6,307 bases of DNA. It comes from Bacteroidota bacterium (GTDB taxonomy: Bacteria; Bacteroidota; Bacteroidia; M30B66). A program made the translations under genes and the position numbers. The stretch lies in assembly GCA_947497195.1 (NCBI GenBank), contig CANMGM010000137.1:1-6307 (forward strand), read 5' to 3'. Below, piece after piece: positions 1 through 5,953 of this stretch. Below the pieces are notes generated by a model. That model did not search any database. It saw only the letters and a list, made by a program, of their open reading frames with translations, and had not been told where the DNA came from. The stretch's first letter is position 1; each line of letters opens with the position of its first letter.

Positions 1-699
1 CAAATCGTCAAGTTGATAATAGAAATCGAGCCCGCTCACTTTTTCGAGGCTATCGATTGAAATTGTGTACGATTGCAATGGTTCGGAGCCGGCTCGATTG
101 GGTAGAATAAATCCGATGCCCTTGTGCGTTTTACCGCTTAAATCGAGAATGGCTTTGTAGTAATATTCAGGAATAGAAACCTTATTGGCACCGATTGCAG
201 GTAAACCATCGCGCAGCAATGGACCGGTAACAATTAAAATCGTGTCTTCGGCAATGGCCCAGTCGCGCACCAGTTCTTCGAGCTGTTTCCAGATGCCGCG
301 GTTAAAAGCAGGCAATTGTGGACTCATGTTGCTGTAATAAAACGATTCCTGCATCGCTTGAGTCGACCAGCCCATGTCGGCTGCCGGTGCGAGGTGGCCT
401 CGGTCGTAGCCCGATGCTTTGTAATCGGCATCTCTTGCAGAACCAGTTTTAACAAGCGGGTCGATCATGAATTTATTACTTCGTTCAACGGCTTTCTGCG
501 TTTCTGAGCGGGTTAATTCATAAGCAACCCAGGAAGCTTGTTCGTGCGGTTCGCTGTAGCAGAGGGTGTAGGCGCTATGCCTGATAATTTGATCTAATGC
601 GCTGTGTTTAGGCAATTCCAGCTTGTGATTAATCTGCCCTTGCGCCCAAACGACCTGCATAGTTAAGCTCAATACCGCTGAAATTTTCTGTATTTTCAT
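1..699 (-). CDS. Secreted DNA/RNA non-specific endonuclease (NucA/EndA-type), C-terminus cut by window edge
   Basis: Reading from an ATG at 699 to the left edge gives 233 residues with no stop, so the gene is incomplete at its 3' end. The first 20 residues (MKIQKISAVLSL then TMQVVWAQ) form a signal peptide, so the enzyme should act outside the cytoplasm. The family signature is clear: YDRGHLAPAADM lies at about 98-109, with Arg100 and the general-base His102 of the DRGH motif. It is followed by NMSPQ at 124-128, then Asn133, Trp137 and Glu141 in NRGIWKQLE. The Asn133-Glu141 spacing matches the Mg-binding Asn and the downstream Glu of Serratia nuclease. The catalytic core is therefore intact and hydrolysis of DNA and RNA is expected. 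A terminal segment of the family fold, DSLEKVSGLDFYYQLDD, sits at the edge, so I infer only a few tens of residues are missing. The role may be nutrient scavenging or eDNA degradation; nothing nearby decides this. Confidence 0.93.
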   Translation of the reverse strand, partial: MKIQKISAVLSLTMQVVWAQGQINHKLELPKHSALDQIIRHSAYTLCYSEPHEQASWVAYELTRSETQKAVERSNKFMIDPLVKTGSARDADYKASGYDRGHLAPAADMGWSTQAMQESFYYSNMSPQLPAFNRGIWKQLEELVRDWAIAEDTILIVTGPLLRDGLPAIGANKVSIPEYYYKAILDLSGKTHKGIGFILPNRAGSEPLQSYTISIDSLEKVSGLDFYYQLDDL

Positions 700-769
700 G
701 TTAACTAATGTACCAGTTTGCGTTCTTAATTTTCGTCGATTTCATGGATGCATGTGCTTGTTCCAATGA

Positions 770-958
770 TTAGCTTGATAACACCAATTTGTCTTTTTCG
801 TTTTGTAGAGTACCATTTAAAATGTGCGGATACGAAGCCACTCCCGCTTCATCAAAGATAAAACGCAATTCGCTTCGGTCGGTAAAATCTACCTCCTGAG
901 TTATAAATGTATTTCGTTCAGGTTTTTTATCGATTAGATGATAGCTTCCCTTTGCCAC
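770..958 (-). pseudogene. Unrecognised short reading frame, possible gene remnant
   Basis: A minus-strand frame ending in TAA at 770-772 is open back to 1000. It contains no ATG, so the only start is the GTG at 956-958, giving 62 residues. The product is hydrophilic and looks protein-like (QEVDFTDRSELRFIFDEAG in the middle, ending DKLVLSS). It has no signal peptide, membrane segment or motif I recognise. Just upstream, in another frame, an ATG at 1030-1032 opens 24 codons that end in TAG at 958-960; this TAG overlaps the GTG by one base (TAGTG). That arrangement could be a coupled stop-start or the scar of a frameshift in a gene of about 85-90 codons. No relative is recognised, so a chance open frame is a real alternative. 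Confidence 0.28.
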
Positions 959-1065
959 TATGAATCGTTTGCAGAATGATGAAGCCCTCGCTGAAACAAA
1001 TTATTCGTTGCGCCTTGAACCGAATTAAACATGCGAAAAGGCAATCCCTTTTAATATCAGATTCC

Positions 1066-1090
1066 AAAAATACTAATCCCAATAGGGATT
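1066..1090 (-). terminator. Weak hairpin plus T run downstream of the CotH gene
   Basis: Read on the minus strand, AATCCC at 1090-1085 pairs with GGGATT at 1080-1075 across a four-base loop (TATT). Four bases later a run of five T follows (1070-1066). The six-base stem has three G-C pairs. It lies about 90 bases past the CotH stop codon, so it could be a secondary terminator. It is weak and its function is inferred. Confidence 0.3.
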
Positions 1091-1158
1091 CGATCCAAAC
1101 ACTGTTTCTTCGTCATATTTTGAATTGCCATTGGCCTTCATAGTATGATTGGAATATG

Positions 1159-1188
1159 AAAAAAAGCCATTAATTAGTTAATCTATGG
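1159..1188 (-). terminator. Candidate terminator overlapping the CotH stop codon
   Basis: On the minus strand CCAT (1188-1185) can pair with ATGG (1170-1167). An inner ATTAA/TTAAT pairing is a competing alternative. After GC comes an uninterrupted run of seven T (1165-1159). The TAA stop of the CotH gene (1178-1180) lies in the loop. The stem is short and AT-rich, but the long T run in the right place supports intrinsic termination. Confidence 0.38.
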
Positions 1189-2431
1189 TTTTAAAATAGC
1201 GGTCAAGCACTTGGGTGTTCATTTGAATAAAATCAAGCATGATATTCAATTCCTCATCAAATGTATTGTGGTCAACATAAAACTGGCCATTTACAGGCCA
1301 CAACTTAAAATTTGCTTCGATTTCATTTGCTATTTGACTTTTATTTTTTTCGATCTCCGATTTTACATGCTCCAAACTAAAAATATTTTTATTTCGTAGC
1401 TCCCACCATCTTTTTCTTAATTTTTGCCTATAATTCAAATATGGATTATTTAAAAGTCGCTTTAACAAAATCGAGCGTTCAAAAGGCAAATCAGATGGTT
1501 TTATATTCAATTCATTATCGCAATCTCTTCCGAATGAATGATCACAATCCCACAAGGCAATTCTGAAAGGCGTATTTGTATTTTGTTTATAGAGGTAAAA
1601 ATTCTTAACTATTCCATCGCCGTTATTCGAAAAATAAAGCAACAGATGCCAGTCTATAATATTTTTCAAATCAATCCATTTTTCAATGTTTTGTGCGAAG
1701 ATGTTATCATCTGAATCAAAGAGAAAAGATTTAAATTTTTCGATATAATGTGTTTTATCGGACTTTGATTTTTTAGGAAATTTCTGCTGGTAATAATTTG
1801 CTTTATCTTCTACAAAATCAATTTTTTCTTTTACAAAAACCGGCGGATCTTTGAAGAGCATGGCCAGAGTATCTCGTTTATTCAATTCTAGAAAATCAGC
1901 ATTAACACCCTCCATAAGTACATACAATCCATTGTATTTTTCATTGATACTCAAGTTTACATACCTGCATTGGGGGGCCTTATTTTCTGAACTCATCTCC
2001 TTAAAGAGTGCATAACAAATTTTATGACGCATAAAGGTCTTGTCGATGTAATTGGCATTTAAAACAAATGATTCATTCAACGGCAAATCAATCAGGGCTG
2101 TTTTATTCTTGAATTTTACTTCAAACGATTTTTTTTCATATTTTCTGGATAATCCTCCCCTCGCTTCTATTTTGGCATCTGCAGTGGTATCTGCATTTGT
2201 GTTTTTTATACTTACCCTGCAGGGGATTTTTGTATTGAAGTTAATCTCATCCGTTACATTGATATTGATTTCAGGTAATGAGGTATTATGGCAGGATGTC
2301 AGAACGATTTGAACTATCAAAATTAGCTTCAAAACTCTCCAAAACGCTATGCATTTTTTGAATGCCAGATTTACATTTATTAAGAAAAACAGGTTCATTT
2401 TAACGCACGAATGTATGAAATAAACAAGCAT
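1178..2431 (-). CDS. CotH-family protein kinase-like lipoprotein
   Basis: The family is set by several conserved blocks: ARGGLSRKYEKKSFEVKF (about 90-107), the LNANYIDKTFMRHKICYALF block (124-143), INEKYNGLYVLMEGV (162-176), and KNFYLYKQ leading into WDCDHSFGRD (276-303). Asp295 and Asp297 of the W-D-x-D motif fit the metal-binding acidic residues of CotH kinases, which phosphorylate secreted or surface proteins in other bacteria. A lipobox LTSC with Cys47, preceded by the hydrophobic LKLILIVQIV, indicates a lipoprotein. The longest frame starts at 2431. I prefer the ATG at 2396-2398 (residue 12), preceded by TTAAA, because it gives a more usual signal length of about 35 residues; neither start has a ribosome site. 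There is no T9SS sorting domain. The gene is much more AT-rich than its neighbours. Substrate and biological role are unknown. Confidence 0.88.
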   Translation of the reverse strand: MLVYFIHSCVKMNLFFLINVNLAFKKCIAFWRVLKLILIVQIVLTSCHNTSLPEININVTDEINFNTKIPCRVSIKNTNADTTADAKIEARGGLSRKYEKKSFEVKFKNKTALIDLPLNESFVLNANYIDKTFMRHKICYALFKEMSSENKAPQCRYVNLSINEKYNGLYVLMEGVNADFLELNKRDTLAMLFKDPPVFVKEKIDFVEDKANYYQQKFPKKSKSDKTHYIEKFKSFLFDSDDNIFAQNIEKWIDLKNIIDWHLLLYFSNNGDGIVKNFYLYKQNTNTPFRIALWDCDHSFGRDCDNELNIKPSDLPFERSILLKRLLNNPYLNYRQKLRKRWWELRNKNIFSLEHVKSEIEKNKSQIANEIEANFKLWPVNGQFYVDHNTFDEELNIMLDFIQMNTQVLDRYFKTID

Positions 2432-2566
2432 TCGTCTGACTCACTTTGAGATCCACATCAATGGCGAATACCTTTAGCATAACACCAACCGGATGAACAG
2501 ATTTCCAATAAAAATTTTGTGAATTAAATGGTATGCTAACAGAAATAAGTGCAAGAAATTAACGGC

Positions 2567-2580
2567 CTGCAATTTTGCAG
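2567..2580. repeat. Perfect short inverted repeat between the propeller and CotH genes
   Basis: CTGCAATTTTGCAG has arms CTGCAA and TTGCAG around two bases. On the plus strand it runs into ATTTTTAAA, while on the minus strand, where the genes are, it is followed by GGCCGTTAA with no T run. It is thus a poor terminator for the propeller gene, whose stop is at 2603-2605. It may be a protein-binding site or chance. Confidence 0.3.
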
Positions 2581-2602
2581 ATTTTTAAAGAGCATCCGAG
2601 TT

Positions 2603-4723
2603 CTATTCACGAATTAGTTTATGGATTGAAATTCTACCATTGCCTGTTTTGATTGCAACAAGATAGAGCCCAGATGGATATGCCGAAAGATCGATTATTT
2701 CTCCATTCCCCTGCTGAATAACCCTTCCACTAAGGTCGGTAATTGACCAACTTGAAACTGGAATAACACTGCTAATTTGAACAACGCCATTGCTGGGATT
2801 GGGATATAGAGTTGATGCTGTAGCTTCAACATTTATTGCATCCTGCATAGAAGTAATAACATCTCCAATTCCGCGACGTATAATGGTTTGATTTTGCCCA
2901 ACCAACCAAATTGCTGAAGTATCTCTGGCATGTACGCCCCAGCCTGCGTAGGCATATGGGAATGTGATGTTGGTCCACGATTCGCCCCGGTTGGTGGTGA
3001 AGCTCACATCGCAGCTTGCATTGGTAAAGCTCCCGGAGGCAAAGCAAGTGCTATCGTTTATGCAATATAAATCGAACACATTGTAAAAACAGGTGTTACC
3101 GGCAGGCTGAAAATTACTGCCATCGGTGGTGCGAAATACAGATCCCCCATCGCACAAAATGTAACCGGTGTTATCGTTCAAAAACCACATTTGCTTGGGA
3201 CTTGAACTGACGCCATTTCCGCTGAGGGCAGTAAACAATGCTCCTCCATTGGTGGTTTTTCGGATTTGACTAACCTGATCGAGCACATAGCCCACATTGG
3301 GAGAAGGAAAATGTACATCAATCAAATTTTGGGTAACACCGCTGATGTTGATGCTGCTAAAACTGGTGCCACCGTTGGTGCTCTTCCATAATTTTCCCGC
3401 ATTTCCGCAGGCAAATCCTGTAGTTGCGTTTGGGAAGTGAACTGCTTTGACGGCGCCACCTGAAGCATCGAGGGTTTGTGTGCTGAATGTTGTTCCTCCA
3501 TTGGCAGTACCAATTATTTCTCCATCCTCTGTACCGAAAAGCACCTTTGACTCGTTTAAAACAGCCAAATCGGTGGGATAATCGAAGTATGGTGCCGCTG
3601 CCTGCACTTGCCAGCTATTTCCGTTATTCGTGGTTTTGAGGACTTTTCCGCCATCACCTACTACCCAAGCTGTACTAGAATTACCAAAGAATCGAATGCG
3701 TCGAAAGGTGCTATTTCCGGATTGGGGATTTGCATTGGTGAAGCTTGCGCCATAATCGCTGCTTTTGAGAATTCCGCCGGTGAGATTCCCTACAATCGCA
3801 TTTCCACTTGGAGAAAGGGCTCCCGAACGGAGATTTCCGGTATAAAATGTCGACGACCAGGTAGTACCGCCGTTCAAGGTGCGATATATATAACCTCCTG
3901 CTACAGCCATTCCACGAAGGCTATCGGCAAAGGCAAACGAGCGGATGTTCTCCGAAAGTTGCGGGTTGCTCTGAAGACTCCAGTTTTCGCCGCCGTTTGT
4001 TGTGCGAAAAATGGCATTCCCATAAGATCCGGCAAAACCCAATGTGTCGTTCAAAAAGTGGATTGCATAACAAGTGGTAAAATAATACCCGAAATTCTGG
4101 CTCCAGGTCAAGCCTCCATTGGTTGTTTTATACATACCAAATGTGCTTGTTCTGCCTACAAATCCTGTATCTGGACTTGTAAACCAAACGCTTTGTAAAC
4201 TACCATTTATTGAAGAATTTGAAGCCTCCGACCAGGTATTCCCGGCATCATCGGTACGCAACACTTTGCCGATGTTTCCGACGATATAGCCTGTACTATC
4301 GGTAGGAAATTGCATGTCGTTTATGCCCACTGCGTTGTTCGAGTAACTCAGCGCCCAGGTTTCGCCTCCATCGCTTGTTCGGTAAAGCTCAAGTCCGGAG
4401 TTGTCAAAACTACCTCCAACGAGAATATTATCCGGATTAAAGACCCAGATCGCTTTAAGATGTTTAATCGTTTTTTGTTGCTTCATGTTCCAACTTTGTC
4501 CATTGTCGTAACTCATGAGCAACATCCCTTCATCGCCAACCGCGATAAAAGTTTCATCCTCAACATGTTTTACCTCATTCAGACTATGACCGCCATATTG
4601 GGGATATTGCCAGGTAAAGTCGGTGAAATTTTGAGCACTGGTTTTTCCCAAATGCAATGTGACTATTAGCAAACTGATGAGGCAAACTTTATGAAATCTT
4701 TTTGTGTATGCAAGGCTGAACAT
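2603..4723 (-). CDS. Secreted Ycf48/BNR-repeat beta-propeller protein with T9SS C-terminal sorting domain
   Basis: The ATG at 4721-4723 begins a signal peptide (hydrophobic VCLISLLIVTLHL, probable cleavage after TSAQ near residue 31). From residue 71 a T-x-[ND]-x-G-x-[ST]-[WF] motif recurs at about 71, 116, 157, 200, 241, 282, 321, 364, 406, 448, 490, 532 and 576, a period of 39-45 residues. A degenerate fourteenth copy lies near 616 (GQNQTIIRRG). This is the sialidase-like/photosystem II stability factor (Ycf48, HCF136) blade repeat. Fourteen blades suggest two seven-bladed propellers. Residues 638-706 are a type A T9SS sorting domain: LYPNPSNGVVQIS, then WSITDLSGRVIQ, then IDLSAYPSGLYLVAI and a basic tail. 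The protein should cross the outer membrane by T9SS and be surface-attached or released. Blade folds of this sort bind partners or glycans. No catalytic residues are recognisable, so the ligand is unknown. Adhesin or enzyme-associated scaffold are alternatives. Confidence 0.92.
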   Translation of the reverse strand: MFSLAYTKRFHKVCLISLLIVTLHLGKTSAQNFTDFTWQYPQYGGHSLNEVKHVEDETFIAVGDEGMLLMSYDNGQSWNMKQQKTIKHLKAIWVFNPDNILVGGSFDNSGLELYRTSDGGETWALSYSNNAVGINDMQFPTDSTGYIVGNIGKVLRTDDAGNTWSEASNSSINGSLQSVWFTSPDTGFVGRTSTFGMYKTTNGGLTWSQNFGYYFTTCYAIHFLNDTLGFAGSYGNAIFRTTNGGENWSLQSNPQLSENIRSFAFADSLRGMAVAGGYIYRTLNGGTTWSSTFYTGNLRSGALSPSGNAIVGNLTGGILKSSDYGASFTNANPQSGNSTFRRIRFFGNSSTAWVVGDGGKVLKTTNNGNSWQVQAAAPYFDYPTDLAVLNESKVLFGTEDGEIIGTANGGTTFSTQTLDASGGAVKAVHFPNATTGFACGNAGKLWKSTNGGTSFSSINISGVTQNLIDVHFPSPNVGYVLDQVSQIRKTTNGGALFTALSGNGVSSSPKQMWFLNDNTGYILCDGGSVFRTTDGSNFQPAGNTCFYNVFDLYCINDSTCFASGSFTNASCDVSFTTNRGESWTNITFPYAYAGWGVHARDTSAIWLVGQNQTIIRRGIGDVITSMQDAINVEATASTLYPNPSNGVVQISSVIPVSSWSITDLSGRVIQQGNGEIIDLSAYPSGLYLVAIKTGNGRISIHKLIRE

Positions 4724-4802
4724 AATGCGATGAAATTGATTGGGTTTATTTATTCTATCCGAGTTGATTCATGGAAATCGAACACACGTGTTATCAGGAA
4801 TT

Positions 4803-5093
4803 TTAAGATGAAACACGTTCATAGCTAATTGCTCGCGGAGCCTTATCAAACAATACTTTCGTTGCTGCCCATGTTTTTGCAAACAATTCAGATTGGCGAT
4901 AAGCCTCCAATGCATCCGCATTTTCCCAGTGACTATATGTAGTTAAAGCGCAATTATCATCTTTTTCGCGCAACAACTCGAGATGCATGCAACCCGGAAA
5001 GGCGCGAATCAATGCCTTACTCTTCTCAAAAACAGTTAAAAATGCATTCACATTTTCAGGCGCGAAATGCATGTGCACCATCCTAATCAGCAT
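4803..5093 (-). CDS. ABM-domain protein (putative quinol monooxygenase)
   Basis: At 96 residues this is the normal size of a single antibiotic biosynthesis monooxygenase domain, a dimeric ferredoxin-like fold that works without a bound cofactor in characterised quinol and anthrone oxidases. Diagnostic features are the N-terminal strand LIRMVHMHF, the helix 13-31, FPGCMHLELLRE (32-43) and the segment TYSHWENADALEAYRQSELF (52-71), followed by W75. Where heme-degrading relatives (IsdG type) carry a His in the S-x-x-x-H helix, this protein has Leu/Phe (SELFAKTW), so heme degradation is not supported. There is no signal peptide, so it is cytoplasmic. The ATG at 5091-5093 lies inside the end of the upstream gene, an 11-base overlap. 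A second ATG at 5079-5081 (residue 5) would remove the overlap, but I keep the first because residues 1-4 complete the first strand. Substrate is unknown. Confidence 0.88.
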   Translation of the reverse strand: MLIRMVHMHFAPENVNAFLTVFEKSKALIRAFPGCMHLELLREKDDNCALTTYSHWENADALEAYRQSELFAKTWAATKVLFDKAPRAISYERVSS

Positions 5094-5865
5094 AAAACTC
5101 GATACGTATTACTTCGTTAACCTTTAAGCCAATCATGCGTGCTGCAGAACCTTGCGATACGGCAATTTCGAGCAATCCGCTATGTCCGAATAATGCTAAG
5201 GGCGACGAAGTCCCCACGTCGTTGTACCGCTCCGATATGCGCGTTATCGTGAATCGACTCTGCGGTAGCTGAATTTCAAACGGCAGCCCCTTCCCTACTT
5301 CTTCAAACTTCTCAAGCGAAACATTGGTAATCAAATTCCCAAAAGTATCAATGTATACGATATTCGCTCTGATGTGATTTTCTCCTATCGGAGGGCTCTG
5401 CATCAGCATCTCCTGCACGCTGCTTTTTTTCTTGCCGAGCTTTGACAAGGCTTCTCCATTTGCCAAGCGAATTGATGTCTGAACAAAGGCACCAAGGAGA
5501 GGGAATGATGGCATCTGCGACTTCCCCAAATCGAGCTGCACAACTGTTTCGGGCTGCGCACCCAGAAAAATCGGAATGATTCCGTTATCGGCACACACGA
5601 AAAAATGCCCTTCGTGCGAACAGGCCACAAGCGACACCCGCTCACTTTCGAGCGACTGAACGGCGACGATGTGTATTGTTCCTTTCGGAAAGTTGCGCCA
5701 GGTTTGCTTCACTACGAAAGCCGTGCGTTGAATATCGTGCTTCGGAATCTCGTGCGTAACATCCACAATAGTCGCATCGGGCAATTCCGATAACAACCTA
5801 CCTTTTGCTATCGCAGCATAATAATCGGTAACGCCAAGGTCGGTTGTGAGTGTTATTAATTTCAT
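5083..5865 (-). CDS. SAM hydroxide adenosyltransferase-family protein (DUF62), possibly lacking catalytic residues
   Basis: Full-length 260-residue member of the family that includes SAM hydrolases and the fluorinase/chlorinase. The N-terminal domain opens with LITLTTDLGVTDYYAAIAKG (3-22), then IVDVTHEIPKHDIQRTAFVV (33-52), FPKGTIHIVAV (59-69) and CADNGIIPIF (91-100). The C-terminal barrel has VYIDTFGNLITNV (170-182) and SGLLEIAVSQGSAARMIGL (229-247), which surround the SAM site. Characterised archaeal members convert SAM to adenosine and methionine with an Asp-Arg-His triad. Here the VDPGVG segment is replaced by VQSLES (69-74), so the Asp is apparently Gln70. Arg76 is present, and no His occurs in the 115-135 segment where the T-F-H-G motif is expected. 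Activity is therefore uncertain although SAM binding is plausible. It is cytoplasmic. The start is the ATG at 5863-5865; the gene leads the ABM gene and is divergent to phoH. Confidence 0.9.
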   Translation of the reverse strand: MKLITLTTDLGVTDYYAAIAKGRLLSELPDATIVDVTHEIPKHDIQRTAFVVKQTWRNFPKGTIHIVAVQSLESERVSLVACSHEGHFFVCADNGIIPIFLGAQPETVVQLDLGKSQMPSFPLLGAFVQTSIRLANGEALSKLGKKKSSVQEMLMQSPPIGENHIRANIVYIDTFGNLITNVSLEKFEEVGKGLPFEIQLPQSRFTITRISERYNDVGTSSPLALFGHSGLLEIAVSQGSAARMIGLKVNEVIRIEFYAD

Positions 5866-5879
5866 TGCTGATGCAGCAC

Positions 5880-5910
5880 ATTGTGTTAAGGCTCAAAATT
5901 CATTTATTTG
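5880..5910 (+). promoter_or_regulatory. Candidate Bacteroidota-type promoter for phoH
   Basis: ATTG at 5880-5883, a 19-base spacer, and TTTATTTG at 5903-5910 match the Bacteroidota consensus (TTTG, about 19-21 bases, TAnnTTTG) with one mismatch in each element. A transcript starting a few bases past 5910 would have a leader of roughly 38 bases before the TTG. The match is short, so chance is possible. Confidence 0.35.
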
Positions 5911-5925
5911 CAGAAGAATTCCAAC
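5894..5925 (-). promoter_or_regulatory. Candidate Bacteroidota-type promoter for the SAM-hydrolase/ABM operon
   Basis: On the minus strand GTTG (5925-5922), a 20-base spacer and GAATTTTG (5901-5894) match the Bacteroidota consensus with one mismatch per element. A start a few bases beyond 5894 would give a leader of roughly 20-25 bases before the ATG at 5865. It overlaps the plus-strand candidate at 5880-5910, so the two genes could compete for polymerase. Confidence 0.35.
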
Positions 5926-5953
5926 GATTTATTCATTTTAATATTCTGCAGGC

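Larger units (their letters stand above)
700..1177. other. 478-base stretch without a confident gene
   Basis: This gap between the endonuclease start and the CotH stop is too long for a simple spacer. It holds the short unrecognised reading frame at 770-958 and two minus-strand hairpins followed by T runs (1066-1090 and 1159-1188) that could terminate the CotH transcript. I found no good match to the Bacteroidota promoter (TTTG, about 20 bases, TAnnTTTG) in the 70 bases upstream of the endonuclease start, so its promoter is unplaced. No RNA gene is apparent. The right half (from about 1040) is AT-rich like the CotH gene. Confidence 0.5.

Noticed and set aside
316..507. 63-codon plus-strand open frame
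   Set aside because: Antisense to the DRGH region of the endonuclease, which is firmly supported by motifs.
960..1028. 22-codon plus-strand frame starting ATG and ending TAA
   Set aside because: Too short to judge, no relative recognised, no ribosome site or promoter visible; compatible with chance.
2052..2312. 86-codon plus-strand open frame with a hydrophobic stretch
   Set aside because: Antisense to the conserved N-terminal part of the CotH-like gene; the hydrophobicity is a reverse-frame artefact of AT-rich codons.
3240..4130. Recurring short DNA words such as CCTCCATTGGT, at first resembling a repeat array
   Set aside because: They follow the protein blade repeats, are variable, and lie in one long open frame; not a CRISPR array or independent DNA repeat.
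3608..4198. 196-codon plus-strand open frame
   Set aside because: It lies wholly antisense to the propeller gene. Its openness is explained by the repeated blade codons, and the translation has no recognisable domain.
4310..4669. 119-codon plus-strand open frame
   Set aside because: Antisense to the N-terminal half of the propeller gene, whose protein has a signal peptide, repeats and a sorting domain; the shadow frame has none.
4781..4792. AACAC-AC-GTGTT inverted repeat upstream of the propeller gene
   Set aside because: Five-base arms with a two-base spacer and no T run on the coding strand; too weak to call an operator or a terminator for the ABM gene.
5403..5645. 80-codon minus-strand open frame
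   Set aside because: Out-of-frame shadow inside the SAM-hydrolase-like gene, which has clear family motifs through this segment.
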